Notes: a model not told the origin generated them from the letters alone. A stretch of 64,000 nucleotides of DNA from Neoarius graeffei (GCF_027579695.1 NC_083590.1:14685656-14749655), one strand, 5' to 3'; shown: positions 1 to 11,727, numbered from the stretch's first letter. Numbers and translations are program-made.

Positions 1-113
1 GGGGAGAACATGCAAACTCCACACAGAAAGGCCTTCGCCGGCCACGGGGCTCGAACCCAGGACCTTCTTGCTGTGAGGCGACAGCGCTAACCACTACACC
101 ACCGTGCCGCCCC
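1..113 (-). repeat. DANA/Mermaid-like SINE, head end only
   Basis: This is the tRNA-related head of a SINE on the minus strand, cut by the window's left edge. Read in reverse complement it has the A-box-like TAGTGGTTAGCGCTGTCG and the B-box-like GGTTCGAGCCC. The same head recurs more than a dozen times in the window. It is a retroposed repeat, not a tRNA gene: no cloverleaf follows. Confidence 0.85.
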
Positions 114-359
114 ACACAAATAATATGATATACAAAACATTATGCACATTATTATTATTATTATTATTGGTGGTGGTAGAGGTGGTATTACTGTTGTTAG
201 TGTTTTGATCATCATTTTTTGATATTATTTTTCTTACATTTTTGCGGTGCTTGCTATGCTCAAAAACTCACAAAACACATCAGAAGATTGGACACACAGA
301 ACACCGGACCCAGGCATCGCAATGTGACTCGATAGTGACCCATCTTTTGACCATTTTCT

Positions 360-1040
360 TCAGTATAAGCATCCACCTTCATGTATACTCCCATGTCACC
401 CCTCTGCTTACCGACCTGCACTGGCTACCTATTGCAGCTTGTATCAAATTTAAGACATTGGTGCTAGCTTACTAGGCTCGCAAGGGGTTAGAGCCAGCAT
501 ACCTCCAGAGTCTCATCCATCCCTACACACCAGCCAGATCCCTATGCTCTGCTACTACTGGTCACCTGGCCCCTCCTCTCCTCTCCGCTCCTGCCCAGCC
601 CGCTCAAGACTGCTGTCTGCCCTGGCTCTCCGTTGGTGGAATGACCTTCCCATTGAGGTCAGAACTGCTGACTCTCTGACCACCTTCAAGCGCAGACTGA
701 AGACTCACCTCTTCAGGCTGCACCTCTCCCCTTCTTCCCTGCCCACCATGTAACTGTGTATTGGTCTAGACCAACCCAAGCTGTGTACGGTCTAGCCTGG
801 GGTTAGCTGTTGAGTTCTCTCTTTAGTTATAGTTCATATGGTTGGTTTGTTTCCTCAGTTGTTTGAGTATTGATACTTCAACAGAATATTACACTAGGTA
901 TAGCTATCACTTGCTCAGTTGGCACTAGAATTTTCTTGTCTAGAAGTTCAGCCCTGTGTACCTGACTTTTGCACTCATTGTACGTCAATCTGGATAAGAG
1001 CATCTGCTAAATGTAACGCAATGTAATGTAATGTAATGTC
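360..1040 (+). mobile_element. L2-like LINE, 3' end of reverse-transcriptase ORF plus tail
   Basis: Frame-shifted pieces of a non-LTR reverse-transcriptase C-terminus are visible: HVTPLL..LHWLPI...FKTLVLAY near 390-475, then RWWNDLP and FKRRLKTHLF at 630-720. These are typical of fish L2/CR1-like LINE ends. The 3' end carries CTGGATAAGAGCATCTGCTA and then ATGTA repeats, a common fish LINE tail. Stops and frameshifts make it dead. The same tail, inverted, occurs in SINEs at 8985, 12840 and 17105. Confidence 0.75.
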
Positions 1041-1120
1041 ACGTCTTCCCAGGCAGTCTCCTGTCCAGTACTACCCAATTCTTTAAGGTGCATGGGCTGC
1101 TAGAGATAATGACATGAGAT

Positions 1121-1660
1121 AATACTGGCTGGCTTTTTGCGTGGTATAACAGATATATTCCATTCAGCTAGCATGATACTGAACTCGTCTTCGACTCGCT
1201 AGCTGAATGGAATATATCTGATATACCACTCAAAGCCAGCCAATTCTATTTAAATATGCAGTCAGGAAGTATGGCATAATTCCAAAGTACATCATGAAAT
1301 GTGGCTTAAACCCACATTGTGATGTATGGTCAATGATGGCGCACATACACATCACAACATTATTTCATTTTTATGGTACCAGCTGCTTACAACAGGAAGT
1401 TCTAATTCTAAATCAAACCTTTTAACACTCCTCCTCCTAGTAGGAGTAGCATTAGTAATAGTAATAGCATAATAGTAGCAATAGGTTCAGTATTAGTAGT
1501 AGTATTTATTTACACCGTTTGGTGCCACAGACCATAAATCAAAAACATGACACCATAAAGAATCCTTGCACAACTAAAAGGTTTTTAGGGAACTTCCTCG
1601 GGGGGGACGACAACTACTGAAACTACTATGGCCGTAACCTTGAATTTACTTTTATTTATA
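1121..1660 (+). repeat. MITE-like block with palindromic core
   Basis: A palindromic core at 1131-1252 pairs CAGATATATTCCATTCAGCT with its complement around a short loop. The whole block to about 1660 has an inverted partner at 34498-35058, including a run of short TAG/TAC repeats. A core-only copy sits at 59238-59361. No coding potential is seen. Confidence 0.75.
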
Positions 1661-1667
1661 TTTTTCC

Positions 1668-1972
1668 CAGGTGGTATGGTGGTGTAGTGGTTAGCGCTGT
1701 CACCTCACAGCAAGAAGGTTCTGGGTTCAAGCCCAGTGGCTGATGGGGGCCTTTCTGTGTGGAGTCTGTGTGGGTTTCCTCTGGGTGCTCTAGTTTCCCC
1801 CACAGTCCAAAGACATGCAGGTTAGGCCAATTGGTGGCTCTAAATTGACAGTAGGTGTGAATGGTTATTTGTCAAAATGTGTCGGCCCTGCGATGACCTG
1901 GTGATTTGCCCAGGGTGAACCCTACCTCTCATCCATAATCAGCTGGGCTAGACTCCAGCTCCACATGTTCTC
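1668..1972 (+). repeat. DANA/Mermaid-like SINE
   Basis: Head and body of the common SINE, diverged from the other copies. It directly abuts the 3' edge of the MITE block at 1121-1660. The inverted MITE copy at 34.5 kb abuts a SINE at the same place. Confidence 0.8.
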
Positions 1973-2420
1973 TGATGATGACAATGATTAGCAACATTTA
2001 CGATCAGAAAAAAGGGTTCCTCAAGGATTCTTTGGAGGTTCATAGCTTCCCAAAGGGATTAAACAATAAAATTTTATTGCTACCACTGGAACATTCATGT
2101 TTTCGTCATGCAACATGCATGCAAAGGCCCAAAGAGTATCCATGCAGGATGCAGATTTCAATCCACAAAATGACAAGAGTCAGGAATTGTTCCCAATAAG
2201 AGAGAAAATGCAGAAGAGATGTTTTTGCTTCATGATGCGTTTGTACAAAAGAGGTTTAAGAGTCACAGAGTGAGTGTGATGATGATGATTAGCTTCATTC
2301 AGTTCTTCTGCATCACTAATCTTTACTGTCTGAGCTTTACAAGCATGTGTGTGTGTGCTTATCAGTAACACACCCTGCAAGCCTAGCATGTTGTTTAAAT
2401 GTCAAACAACCTCTGTGTCA

Positions 2421-3212
2421 GATATAACATGATGACCACTGACAGGTGAAGTGAATAACATTGATTATCTCATTACCGTGGTGCCTGTCAAGGGGTGAGA
2501 CATATGTATTAGGCAGCAAGAGAACAGTCGGTTCTCAAAGTTGATGTGTTGGAAGCAGGAAAAATGGACAAGTGTAAGGATCTGAGTGACTCTGACAAGG
2601 GCCAAACTGTGATGGCTAGATGACTGGGTCTGAGCATCTCCAAAATGGCACATCTTGTGGGGTGTTCCCAGTATGTAGTGGTTAGTACTGAACAAAAGTG
2701 GTCCAAGGATCCAAAGGACAGGGTCATGGGTGTTGAAGGCTAGCCCATATGGTCCAATCCAGAAGGACAGAAGAGCTACTACAGTACAAACTGCTGAAAA
2801 AGTTAATGCTAGCTTGGACCATATGGCCTAGCCATATGGTTGTGCCCCATGCAAATCAGTGAGCCTTCGACACCCGTGACCCTGTCGCCAGTTCACCGGT
2901 TGTCCTTTGGATCCTTGGACCACTTTTGTTCGGTACTAACCACTGCATACCAGGAACACCCCACAAGATGTGCCATTTTGGAGATGCTCAGACCCAGTCA
3001 TCTAGCCATCACAATTTGGCCCTTGTCAAAGTCGCTCACTTACGCTTGCCCATTTTTCCTGCTTCCAACACATCAACTTCAAGAACTAACTGTTCTCTTG
3101 CTGCCTCATGTATCCCACCCCTTGACAGGTGCCACTGTAATGAGATACTCAATGTTATTCACTTCTTCACCTGTCAGTGTTTTTAATGTTATGGCTGATT
3201 GGTGTATATAAT
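2421..3212. mobile_element. Foldback element made of two inverted Tc1-like ends
   Basis: The left arm (about 2421-2800) and right arm (about 2810-3212) are inverted copies. Each begins with CACTGACAGGTGAAG-type terminal sequence. Each arm encodes only a broken N-terminal piece of a Tc1-like transposase (the region reading like [10 protein letters not shown], then a helix-turn-helix), with stops. No DDE catalytic region is present. A related element is at 9715-11108. Confidence 0.7.
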
Positions 3213-3229
3213 ACCCATGTGTAGAAGTT

Positions 3230-3860
3230 AATGTTGTCAGTGGAGGATGTGTATAGGCATTCAGTTCATTTAAATACTTTAAACAGGTGTGTCTGTGCCA
3301 CACCTCAGTCAAGAACTCCGGACACATACCTGCACATGCGCTCCCACATGCACATACCGTAAGAAAACACGGTCCTTTGAAAGCAATAATGACTGATTAC
3401 TGATTTGAATAACAACAACTGAACTGCAGCTGAAACAGTTTTATCAGATCTTGCTCTACCCTTGCTCCTGTTTAACACAATAATACTTTACTTTCTATTT
3501 TCAGGTGGCGACAGTAACTCTGCTTTATCACACCGACACATCGTTTATTGTTTTTCTATACCAGCACATATACCATCTATCCTCACGTATTACGTTTTTT
3601 AATAACACTGGAGGTCTTTTGAGGGTGTGCCTGGTGAGATAGTATCCATCTCATTCATTTCTTGGAGCATATCTTGCAATTTTAGGACAGGACCTCATTA
3701 ATCAGTGATGATTCAGAACCAGAGCTAGAGCCAGAGCTAGAGCAAAAGTGACAAAAGTGCTCAACATCTGCAAGCCCGTCACCGAGGCAATGTCTGTTCC
3801 CTGAGCTAGACATAAACAAAACATACTCTGAATCTTTGAGTTAGTAATCTAATGAACATA
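3230..3860. other. Intergenic, nothing recognised
   Basis: AT-rich unique-looking sequence without a supported gene, RNA or repeat. Confidence 0.5.
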
Positions 3861-3865
3861 GAAAG

Positions 3866-4243
3866 GGGCAGCATAGTGGTGTAGTGGTTAGCGCTGTCGC
3901 CTCACAGCAAGAAGGTCCAGGTTCGAGCCCCGTGGCCGGCGAGGGCCTTTCTGTGCGGAGTTTGCATGTTCTCCCCGTGTCCGCGTGGGTTTCCTCTGGG
4001 TGCTCCAGTTTCCCCCACAGTCCAAAGACATGCAGGTTAGGTTAACTGGTGACTCTAAATTGACCGTAGGTGTGAATGTGAGTGTGAATGGTTGTCTGTG
4101 TCTATGTGTCAGCCCTGTGATGACCTGGCGACTTGTCCAGGGTGTACCCCGCCTTTCGCCCGTAGTCAGCTGGGATGGGATCCAGCTTGCCTGTGACCCT
4201 GTAGAACAGGATAAAGCAGCTAGAGATAATGAGATGAGATGAA
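3866..4243 (+). repeat. DANA/Mermaid-like SINE, full length
   Basis: Full-length SINE: tRNA-like head, central body (CCACAGTCCAAAGACATGCA) and 3' part ending in GAGATGAGATGA. ORFs of about 85 residues within it are repeat shadows. Confidence 0.9.
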
Positions 4244-4251
4244 CATAGAAA

Positions 4252-4625
4252 AAACTAAGAAACCTTTATTCGTCACATGCACACTTCAAGCATAGTGAAA
4301 TTCATCCTCTGCATTTAACCCATCTGAAGCAGTGAACACACCCACACACTCAGAGCAGTGGGCAGCCACACCAGAGTGCCCGGGGAGCAGTCAGGGGTCA
4401 GGTACCTTGCTCAAGGGCACCTCACCCCAAGGCCGCCCCACGTCAACCTAACTGCATGTCTTTGGATTGTGGGGGAAACCGGATCACCCGGAGGAAACCC
4501 ACGCAGACACGGGGAGGACATGCAAACTCCACACAGAAAGGCCCTCGCCAGCCGCTGGGTTTGAACCCAGAACCTTCTTGCTGTGAGGCAACTGTGCTAA
4601 CCACTACACCACCGTGCTGCCCTGA
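4252..4625 (-). repeat. SINE with alternative 3' tail (second subfamily)
   Basis: Same tRNA-like head and first half as the main SINE, on the minus strand, but with a different 3' half (CATTTAACCCATCTGAAGCA, AGTGGGCAGCC). This chimeric subfamily recurs at 11728, 25057 and 33478. Confidence 0.8.
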
Positions 4626-4699
4626 AATGAGATCATACTGTGTGTATAGACAGTACCTTTAATTTCTTGCATCTACGTAATGTGCGTTTGTTAATAGCG

Positions 4700-5400
4700 T
4701 TTTATTTGATAAAGGAGTAGATCTGGAGGGTTCTCGGGCATCAAGTGTTTTGGTAAACTGGGATGTATGGATGCGCTCTCTCTCTCTGCTGAGTTACACA
4801 AGTCACTCCTGAAACACCACCCAATCTGACCTCTCCTGCTCTCTGGATCTGCCTGATCCACCCTGATGCCCTACTTCTAGCTGAAGTTCTCATCACTTTG
4901 CTCCTTTGGAGGATGGCCCCAACTACAGACAGACTAAAGATACACTTACAAGACGGCTCTGGACACTTAATACAAACAGGTTTGCTATGATAGATTAGGA
5001 CTACAATCACCATGATAACTTTAGGACTGTAGTGAAGATTTTTGCACGCAAGTCTCCATCAACTGATGAAAAGTTTATAACTTCAACAAAACAGACTTCA
5101 TGCTGAAGCTATAATGAATTTCCTGGTTACACAGTTGCACTTTTTGACCATATAAGACACTTATAGAAGCAAGTTATTTATAATCATGCTGTTATCACCT
5201 AGATGAGGATGACTTCCCGTTTGAGTTTGGTTCCTTGGTAGGTTTCTTCCTCATGTCGTCTCAGCAAGTTTTTCCTCACCACCCTCTCCTCAAGATTACT
5301 CATTCGGGATCAATTCATGTTAAAATTTATATTTTTCTGTAAAGCTGCTTTGTGACAGTGTCTATTGATAAAGGCACTATACAAATAAATTTGTGTAAAC
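4700..5400 (+). repeat. Interspersed repeat, probably a LINE 3' UTR remnant
   Basis: Ends in AAAGCTGCTTTGTGACAG and GGCACTATACAAATAAATT, a tail common at fish retroposon 3' ends. A related repeat, inverted, is at 52678-53110 (AGTTTATTTGTATAGCGC, CAAAGCAGCTTTACAG). No ORF of note. Confidence 0.5.
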
Positions 5401-5415
5401 ATGAAGGAAAGTGGG

Positions 5416-5785
5416 GCGGCACAGTGGTGTAGTGGTTAGCGCTGTCGCCTCACAGCAAGAAGGTCTGGGTTCGAGCCCCATGGCCGGCAAGGGCCTTTCT
5501 GTGCGGAGTTTGCATGTTCTCCCCGTGTCCATGTGGGTTTCCTCCAGGTGTTCCGGTTTCCCCCACAGTCCAAAGACATGCAGGTTAGGTTAACTGGTGA
5601 CTCTAAATTGACCGTAGGTGTGAATGTGAATGGTTGTCTGTGTCTATGTGTCAGCCCTGTGATGACCTGGCGACTTGTCCAGGGTGTACCCCGCCTTTCG
5701 CCCATAGTCAGCTGGGATAGGCTCCAGCTTGCCTGCAACCCTGTAGAACAGGATAAAGTGGCTAGAGATGATGAGATGAGATGAG
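5416..5785 (+). repeat. DANA/Mermaid-like SINE with 15-bp target duplication
   Basis: Full-length SINE flanked by the perfect direct repeat ATGAAGGAAAGTGGG (5401-5415 and 5786-5800). Such a duplication is the mark of LINE-type retroposition, and its intactness suggests a relatively young insertion. Confidence 0.9.
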
Positions 5786-5800
5786 ATGAAGGAAAGTGGG

Positions 5801-6594
5801 CACAACTTGTTCCCTCTGCCCATGTAGAAAGCACATTAGGTGCATGAGGACTGGTATTTTGTGTGTGTAAGTGCAGTTATATTTATAGGAACATAATCAA
5901 CTTCAGGGTGGTAACAGTGACTCGGCTTCCTGTTGGTCTTCATCACACCACCTGGTTATTTTCCATGTCCTGAAGTGCTGCATTTTGAGCCATTAAAGTG
6001 CTCTTCGTTTGTCCCTCAAGGGGAAGGTTTTATGTAGAACTCGACAATGGAGTGTTTCCTTATCAGAAAAGGTTCAGAGTCAAACCTATTTTGTGAAGTT
6101 AAGAACCAAAAACTAACCGAAGAACCACTGAAGAACCATTCTTGTGTACATTCCTCACCAATGTAGAACATTCAGTAAGTATTCAGCAGGTTCTCAAAAA
6201 TTATGCTACACCAAATGTGACAGCAATCTTCTGATATGTAATAACAGTTTGCTTCACAATTTTACAAAACATTCCTGAGTCAAGTCAAAACAACAAGGTT
6301 AAGTTTGTAAAAACCTTTTTCTAAATGTTACGGTTCTAGGAACTTTCAAAACTGTTGAGAAAACGTTTGTGTAATGTTTACATATAAAATCCTTCATATA
6401 ACTGAACATCATTCTAATAGCATTCAGGAGCTAACCCTTATTACAGCGGAGGATTTTAAAACATTGTTATAATGTTATTTTTGATAACCTGTTCAATAAA
6501 TAATTACTGAATGTTCTAATAATAATGTGATAGCTATTATTACAGCAGATGATTTTGCAAAACATTGCAAAATTGTTATTGAACATTGGACAAT
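5801..6594. other. Intergenic, nothing recognised
   Basis: AT-rich sequence with no supported gene or repeat. Confidence 0.5.
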
Positions 6595-6960
6595 GTTATG
6601 GCACGATGGTGCGGGGGTTCACATGGTCACCTCACAGCCAGAAGGTTCTGGGTTTGAACCTCGCGGTTGATTGGGGTCTTTCTGTGTGCAGTTTGTATGT
6701 TCTCCTCATGCAAACCTCGTGGGTTTCCTCTTGGTTCTCCAGTTTCCTCCCACAGTCCAAGGATATGTGGTTTTGGTCAACTGGCTACTCTAAATTGCCC
6801 ATAAGTGCGAACAGGAGTGTGATGATTGTCCATCTTTGTGTTAGCCCTGTGATAGATTGGCAGCCTGCCCAGAGCAAACCCTGCCTCTCACCTGAAGTCA
6901 GCTGAGATTGGCTCCAGCTTCCCTGTGACCCGCATTGGGTAAATAGTATAGATAATGCAT
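6595..6960 (+). repeat. Old, diverged SINE copy
   Basis: Recognisable SINE body (TTTCTGTGTGCAGTTTG, CCCACAGTCCAAGGATATG) with many substitutions compared with the 3.9-kb and 5.4-kb copies. It is clearly an older insertion. Confidence 0.75.
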
Positions 6961-7249
6961 GAACGTGTGTTATGTAGACACTTCTTAGAACCACAAGAAA
7001 AGCTGACAGACTGAATCATCTAGAAATATTTCATGTTAACATTCAAAAAACATTGTGATGATGTAAAAACTTTAGCTTGGGTGCCGTCCAGAGTTGAACC
7101 AGCACTAGTTCAGTTTTCACAGCTCCTACAGTTTTGCTATCTATCTAGCTGTCTGTCTGTCATTTTCTAATATAGACAACATACTTTTGGAGCTCTGGAT
7201 TTAATTTTGTACTTTAGCTCATTCATTCATTCATTCATTCATTCACTCA

Positions 7250-7985
7250 TTACTGACTGCTCTCTGGTCTGTCGGAGTTTGCATTGTCCTTCGGAAGGCG
7301 GCTGTCATCCATTCTGATGATGTGGCCAACCCACTGCAGTTGGCTTTGGATGATAATGGAATTGATGCTTGGGAGTTTAGCTTCAGCCAAGATGCTGACG
7401 TTAGTACGGTAGTTCTCCCAGCTGATGCTAAGGATGCTCCTCAAGAAGCATAGGTAGAAATGCTCAAGGGTCTTCAGGTGGTGGTGGTAGGTGGTCCAGG
7501 TTTCAGAAACCATACAGAAGAGTTGGGATGACGACAGCTCTGTAGACATGGATCTTCGTTTCGTACACGGATCTTCATTTTGACTGCCGAAACAGGTCTT
7601 CTACTCCCAACTCAGAGAAGGAAAGTGGTCCAGATGAGGACAAAAGAAACAATACAAGGACCTGCTGAAACAAAACCTGAAAAGCTGCAGCATCGACTGG
7701 AACAACTGGGAAGACCAGGCTAGAAATCATAGTGCCTGGAGAGCAACCATCAGAGAAAGAGTCGAGAATTTTGAAAACCAGAGGACAAACCACATCGAGG
7801 AGAAGAGGATGCAAAGGAAAGAACATGTGCAAAATCTAGACTGCCTGTGCCTTCCCACCATCACCACCATCTGCAGCATCTGCAACAAATCCTGTAAATC
7901 AAGAAATGGGCTCCTCAGCCACCTGAGACCGAGACCGAGCTGCCAACAACTTGGAGAACATCATCCTCGCTGTTGAGGCATAGCC
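7250..7985. mobile_element. RTE-like LINE 3' fragment with internal inversion
   Basis: On the minus strand at 7250-7550, codons read like a LINE C-terminus (SETWTTYHHHLKTLEHF, ILSISWENYRTNVSIL, LQWVGHIIRMDDSRLP). From about 7570 to 7985 the plus strand carries the following part of the same protein (WNNWEDQARNHSAWRATI, ending in a zinc-finger-like CSICNKSCKSRNG segment). Adjacent pieces of one ORF in opposite orientation indicate a 5' inversion on insertion. A homologous LINE is at 31990-33480. Confidence 0.7.
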
Positions 7986-8984
7986 ATGACTGACTGCTTT
8001 GTTGTTAGGGTAAATTTTCTAGAACATCCGTCCTGCATGCATGCTCATCTCTCACCTTCACGTATAAACACACCAATATACATAAAGTGATTTTTCCTCC
8101 AGTTTATTATCCACACAGTGTTGTTTCTGATAAAATCAAGATCTAAGATTGTTTATATTCCTAAACACCCAATACAACAGATTTACGTGTCTTTATATTT
8201 CAGGAAAACAGTTTAAGAAATCGTGAAGCAGAATAAGAATCCGAAGACCAGGGTGTGTCTGCATGTTATCTCTGCTATCTGCATGAGGCATATAATTATG
8301 ACATCCTTATCGCTGTGCTAAAATGATCTGTAGTCTTTTAGGGGGGGAAAGGTTTGAAATACAAATCATTCTATACGCCCACACACCTGCATACCCAAAC
8401 GCACACACCCATACGCATGCACCCAGATCAGTTTGCAGCAATCAAGAACAGTAGCATTGTTCACTTTCTCTATGTAAAGGTGTTATGGAAATGTGTGAGC
8501 AGAGAATGTAGTGAATTTCAATAATGGTTCCAGAGAAAAGGGGCCTGACTCTGGAGCTATGCGAATTATTTTTTGAGAAAAGCCCCACCCTGTATGTCAA
8601 ATGACTGACACTTGTACAGTTCACTAAAAATGAGATGAATATCAGGAAAAACAAAAACATTCAAAAGCTTCTGTGATGTGCATCAGCATCTCCACCCTAA
8701 CACCCTCACATGCCAGCGAGTGTCACAAGAGGTTATTTTATTTTGAAACTGCATACACTCTCACTATTCCCTACTGCAGTTCTCCAGAACGAGCCTTTTC
8801 ATGCATACACTCGAGTATTGATCAGCCTGGCTGAATAATTAAACTGATAAAGTACTTTAAAGGTGCATGGATGATTAATAAAAGTGCTTCCTGTTTTGTC
8901 CGCCCTCGCAAATGCATCCTAACTTCAACTGCAATGAAATGCCTCAGAGAAAGCAATGGCTTTCAAAAAAAAAAAGTTTTGATT
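7986..8984. other. Intergenic, nothing recognised
   Basis: No gene or repeat could be supported here. Confidence 0.5.
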
Positions 8985-9170
8985 TTGCATTAAATTAGCG
9001 ACATTTAGCAGATGCTGTTCTCCAGAATGACGTACAACATACTCAGAGTTGCCTGGGGAGCAGTTGGGGGTTAGGTACCTTGCTCAGGAATAGCTGCTGG
9101 TCCAGGGAATCAAACCGGCAACCTTTTGGCCCCAAAGCTGCTTCTCTAACCATTAGGCCTCATGGCTTTC
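8985..9170 (-). repeat. tRNA-derived SINE with L2-like tail
   Basis: On the minus strand a tRNA-like head (ATGGTTAGAGAAGCAGC, GGTTTGATTCCC-type B box) is followed by TGCTCAAGGTACC sequence and a tail matching the complement of GACATTTAGCAGATGCT. The tail matches the end of the LINE at 360-1040. Confidence 0.7.
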
Positions 9171-9714
9171 TTCTATTTAGTGAGGAAACATGATTCTAAG
9201 CTTCAGTAGCAGTATGAAGCAGAATGTTTTTGCACAAACTGTGCATGCATTCTTCACATGCCATCACACACAGGATGAATGGTCGACCATAACTGCTCAG
9301 TTCCTGATGATTGATTCCCTCAACCAAAAACAATAAAAACTATTCAACTCTTCTTGATACATGAGTGATGTTCAGCAGAAAGAGGAAAGATGCCAACAAA
9401 AAGAACGCCTAGTTGCCAAAAGATATTTTTTCTCCACTGTCGGCCTGTATTTTTGATTTCAAACACATCTAGCTTGTTTGACCATTTACAGCAGCACCTT
9501 CAAGCTCTGAATAAACAATACAACTCTTTCAACAGTTCTTCAGTGAATATACAAAATGAATGTTCAAAAGGTTAAGGACATGTATGGGTTCTTCATTCGT
9601 TGTTGTATTTCTAGATTGATATTCTATATCTATAGCTAAGAAAAGAGAACTTGGCATTGTATCGGCTACTACAAGTGCTGTGCAGTAACATCAGTCATTT
9701 CATCCAGTTCCAGC
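9171..9714. other. Intergenic, nothing recognised
   Basis: No gene or repeat could be supported here. Confidence 0.5.
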
Positions 9715-9893
9715 AGTCAGCTGTAACATCAAGAGAACAGTCAGTTCTTGAAGTTGATGTGTTGGAAGCAGGAAAAATGGGCAAGTGTAAGGATCTGAGT
9801 GATTTTGACAAACTGTGATGGCTAGATGACTGGGTCTGAGCATCTCCAAAATGGCACATCTTGTGGAGTGTTCCCGGTATGTAGTGGTTAGTT

Positions 9894-10526
9894 CAGGGGT
9901 GTCCAAACTGATCCATAAAGGGCCGTGTGGCTGCAGGTTTTCATTCCAGCCATGCAGCAGCACACCTGACTTGGCTCATTCAATCAACTGAACTGTCTTC
10001 ATCTCATCTCATTATCTCTAGCCGCTTTATCCTTCTACAGGGTCGCAGGCAAGCTGGAGCCTATCCCAGCTGACTACGGGCGAAAGGCGGGGTACACCCT
10101 GGACAAGTCGCCAGGTCATCACAGGGCTGACACATAGACACAGACAACCATTCACACTCACATTCACACCTACGGTCAATTTAGAGTCACCAGTTAACCT
10201 AACCTGCATGTCTTTGGGGGAAACCGGAGCACCCGGAGGAAACCCACGCGGACACGGGGAGAACATGCAAACTCCACACAGAAAGGCCCTCGCCGGCCCC
10301 GGGGCTTGAACCCAGGAGCTTCTTGCTGTGAGGCGACCGCTAACCACTACACCACCATGCCGCCCTGAACTGTCTTCACATAGTCAAATACTTGCAGCCA
10401 CACCCACCCTTGATTAAAGGGTGGGTGTGTCAGTTGATTGAATAAGCCAAATCAGGGTGCTGCTGCATGGCTGGAATGAAAACCTGCAGCCACACAGCCC
10501 TTTATGGATCAGTTTGGAGACCCCTG
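9894..10526. mobile_element. hAT-type MITE with 8-bp target duplication
   Basis: The ends are inverted copies of CAGGGGTGTCCAAACTGATC (right end has one change). Flanks are GGTTAGTT (9886-9893) and GGTTAGTC (10527-10534), a 7/8 match. CAGGG ends and an 8-bp duplication are hAT hallmarks. It has no transposase and is inserted in the Tc1 foldback element. Confidence 0.8.
10002..10365 (-). repeat. DANA/Mermaid-like SINE nested in a hAT MITE
   Basis: Full-length SINE on the minus strand with a 13-bp target duplication TGAACTGTCTTCA at 9989-10001 and 10366-10378. A short internal deletion removes the words after CATGTCTTTGG. Confidence 0.9.
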
Positions 10527-11727
10527 GGTTAGTCCCTACTAAAAATGGTCCAAGGATCCAAAGGACAACTGGTGAACTGGCAACAGGATCATGGGCGTTG
10601 AAGGCTCATTGATTCACATGGGGCACAAAGGCTTTCAGCACGAACTGCTGAAAAAGTTAACGCTGACACCTTTCTGTTTTAGCTAGTATGAACTTTTTCA
10701 GCAGTTTGTGCTATAGTAGCTCTTCTGTGGGATTGGACCATATGGGCTAGCCTTCATGCCCCATGTAAATCAATGAGCCTTCGATATCCATGAACCTGTC
10801 ACCGGTTGTCCTTTGGATCCTTGGACCATTTTTGTTTGGTACTAACCACTGCATACTGGGAACACCCCACAAGACCTGCCATGTCGGAGATGCTCAGACC
10901 CAGTCATCTAGCCATCACAATTTGGCCCTTGTCAAAGCTGCTCACTTATGCTTGCCCATTTTTCCTGCTTCCAACACATCAACTTCAAGAACTGACTTCT
11001 CTTGCTGCCTAATATATCTCACCCCTTGACATGTGCCACTGCAATGAGATAATATTTTTATCTTTACCTTCACCTGTCGGTGTTTTTAATGTTATGGCTG
11101 ATCCATGTATATACTGAACATCACGGTTCTCATCCAGTTATACACTGAACATCATGGACTCTCATGCAGTGGGTTCTAATGCAGTCTTACAGAACTCCAA
11201 CTTAAATAAATGTGTGCAGAATTGCAGTGGTGGAGTAGTTGGAGCTCCAGCTTAAACAGCAGAGAGCTGCAAAGAGATAGTAACTCTGAATAGAACAAGA
11301 AGACAAAAAGGACATGTGGGTGAGGCAGTCACGAAATTCTAAACATTCCTAACATACTAACATGCTATTAGTCAAAAATAATGGCAGCAACAAAAAAAGA
11401 AGGTAAATTGAACAGGCTGTGTAGCATTGGATCAAGAGTGCATAAAATTAAAATGGTTGTAATGGTACAGTGTATAATGCAGCGTGAGCTCTGAGCTATA
11501 GAAACAGAGGTGTGTCTAACCCTGGATCTCTACATGTCTGTCATACTGCATTCAAGTACTCCTCTGTACTGTAGTTCATGCATTCAAGTTGCCACTGTGG
11601 TGCCATTGAAGTGCACGCACTTTGTGATTATGATTCCGACAGCACCTGAAGTCAAGTCAGTAACAGTGCTATGGCTCCATCCATCCATCCATCCTGTTTT
11701 CTGGAGTTCTCTGGAGTCAATATATCA

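Larger units (their letters stand above)
9715..11108. mobile_element. Second Tc1-derived foldback element, interrupted by nested insertions
   Basis: Inverted arms with the same broken Tc1-like transposase N-terminus as at 2421-3212 occupy about 9715-9893 and 10527-11108. The middle is split by a hAT-type MITE (9894-10526), which itself contains a SINE (10002-10365). An extra short palindrome lies at about 10640-10700 (GAACTGCTGAAAAAGTTAAC and its complement). Confidence 0.65.

Noticed and set aside
3890-3930. tRNA gene in the SINE heads
   Set aside because: A- and B-box-like words are present, but no acceptor stem or cloverleaf forms, and the SINE body follows directly.
5436-5834. 132-residue ORF, and similar 80-130-residue ORFs at 10027, 21800, 27216, 46768 and 54992
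   Set aside because: All are the same SINE sequence translated; the recurring [17 protein letters not shown]-type peptides are repeat shadows.
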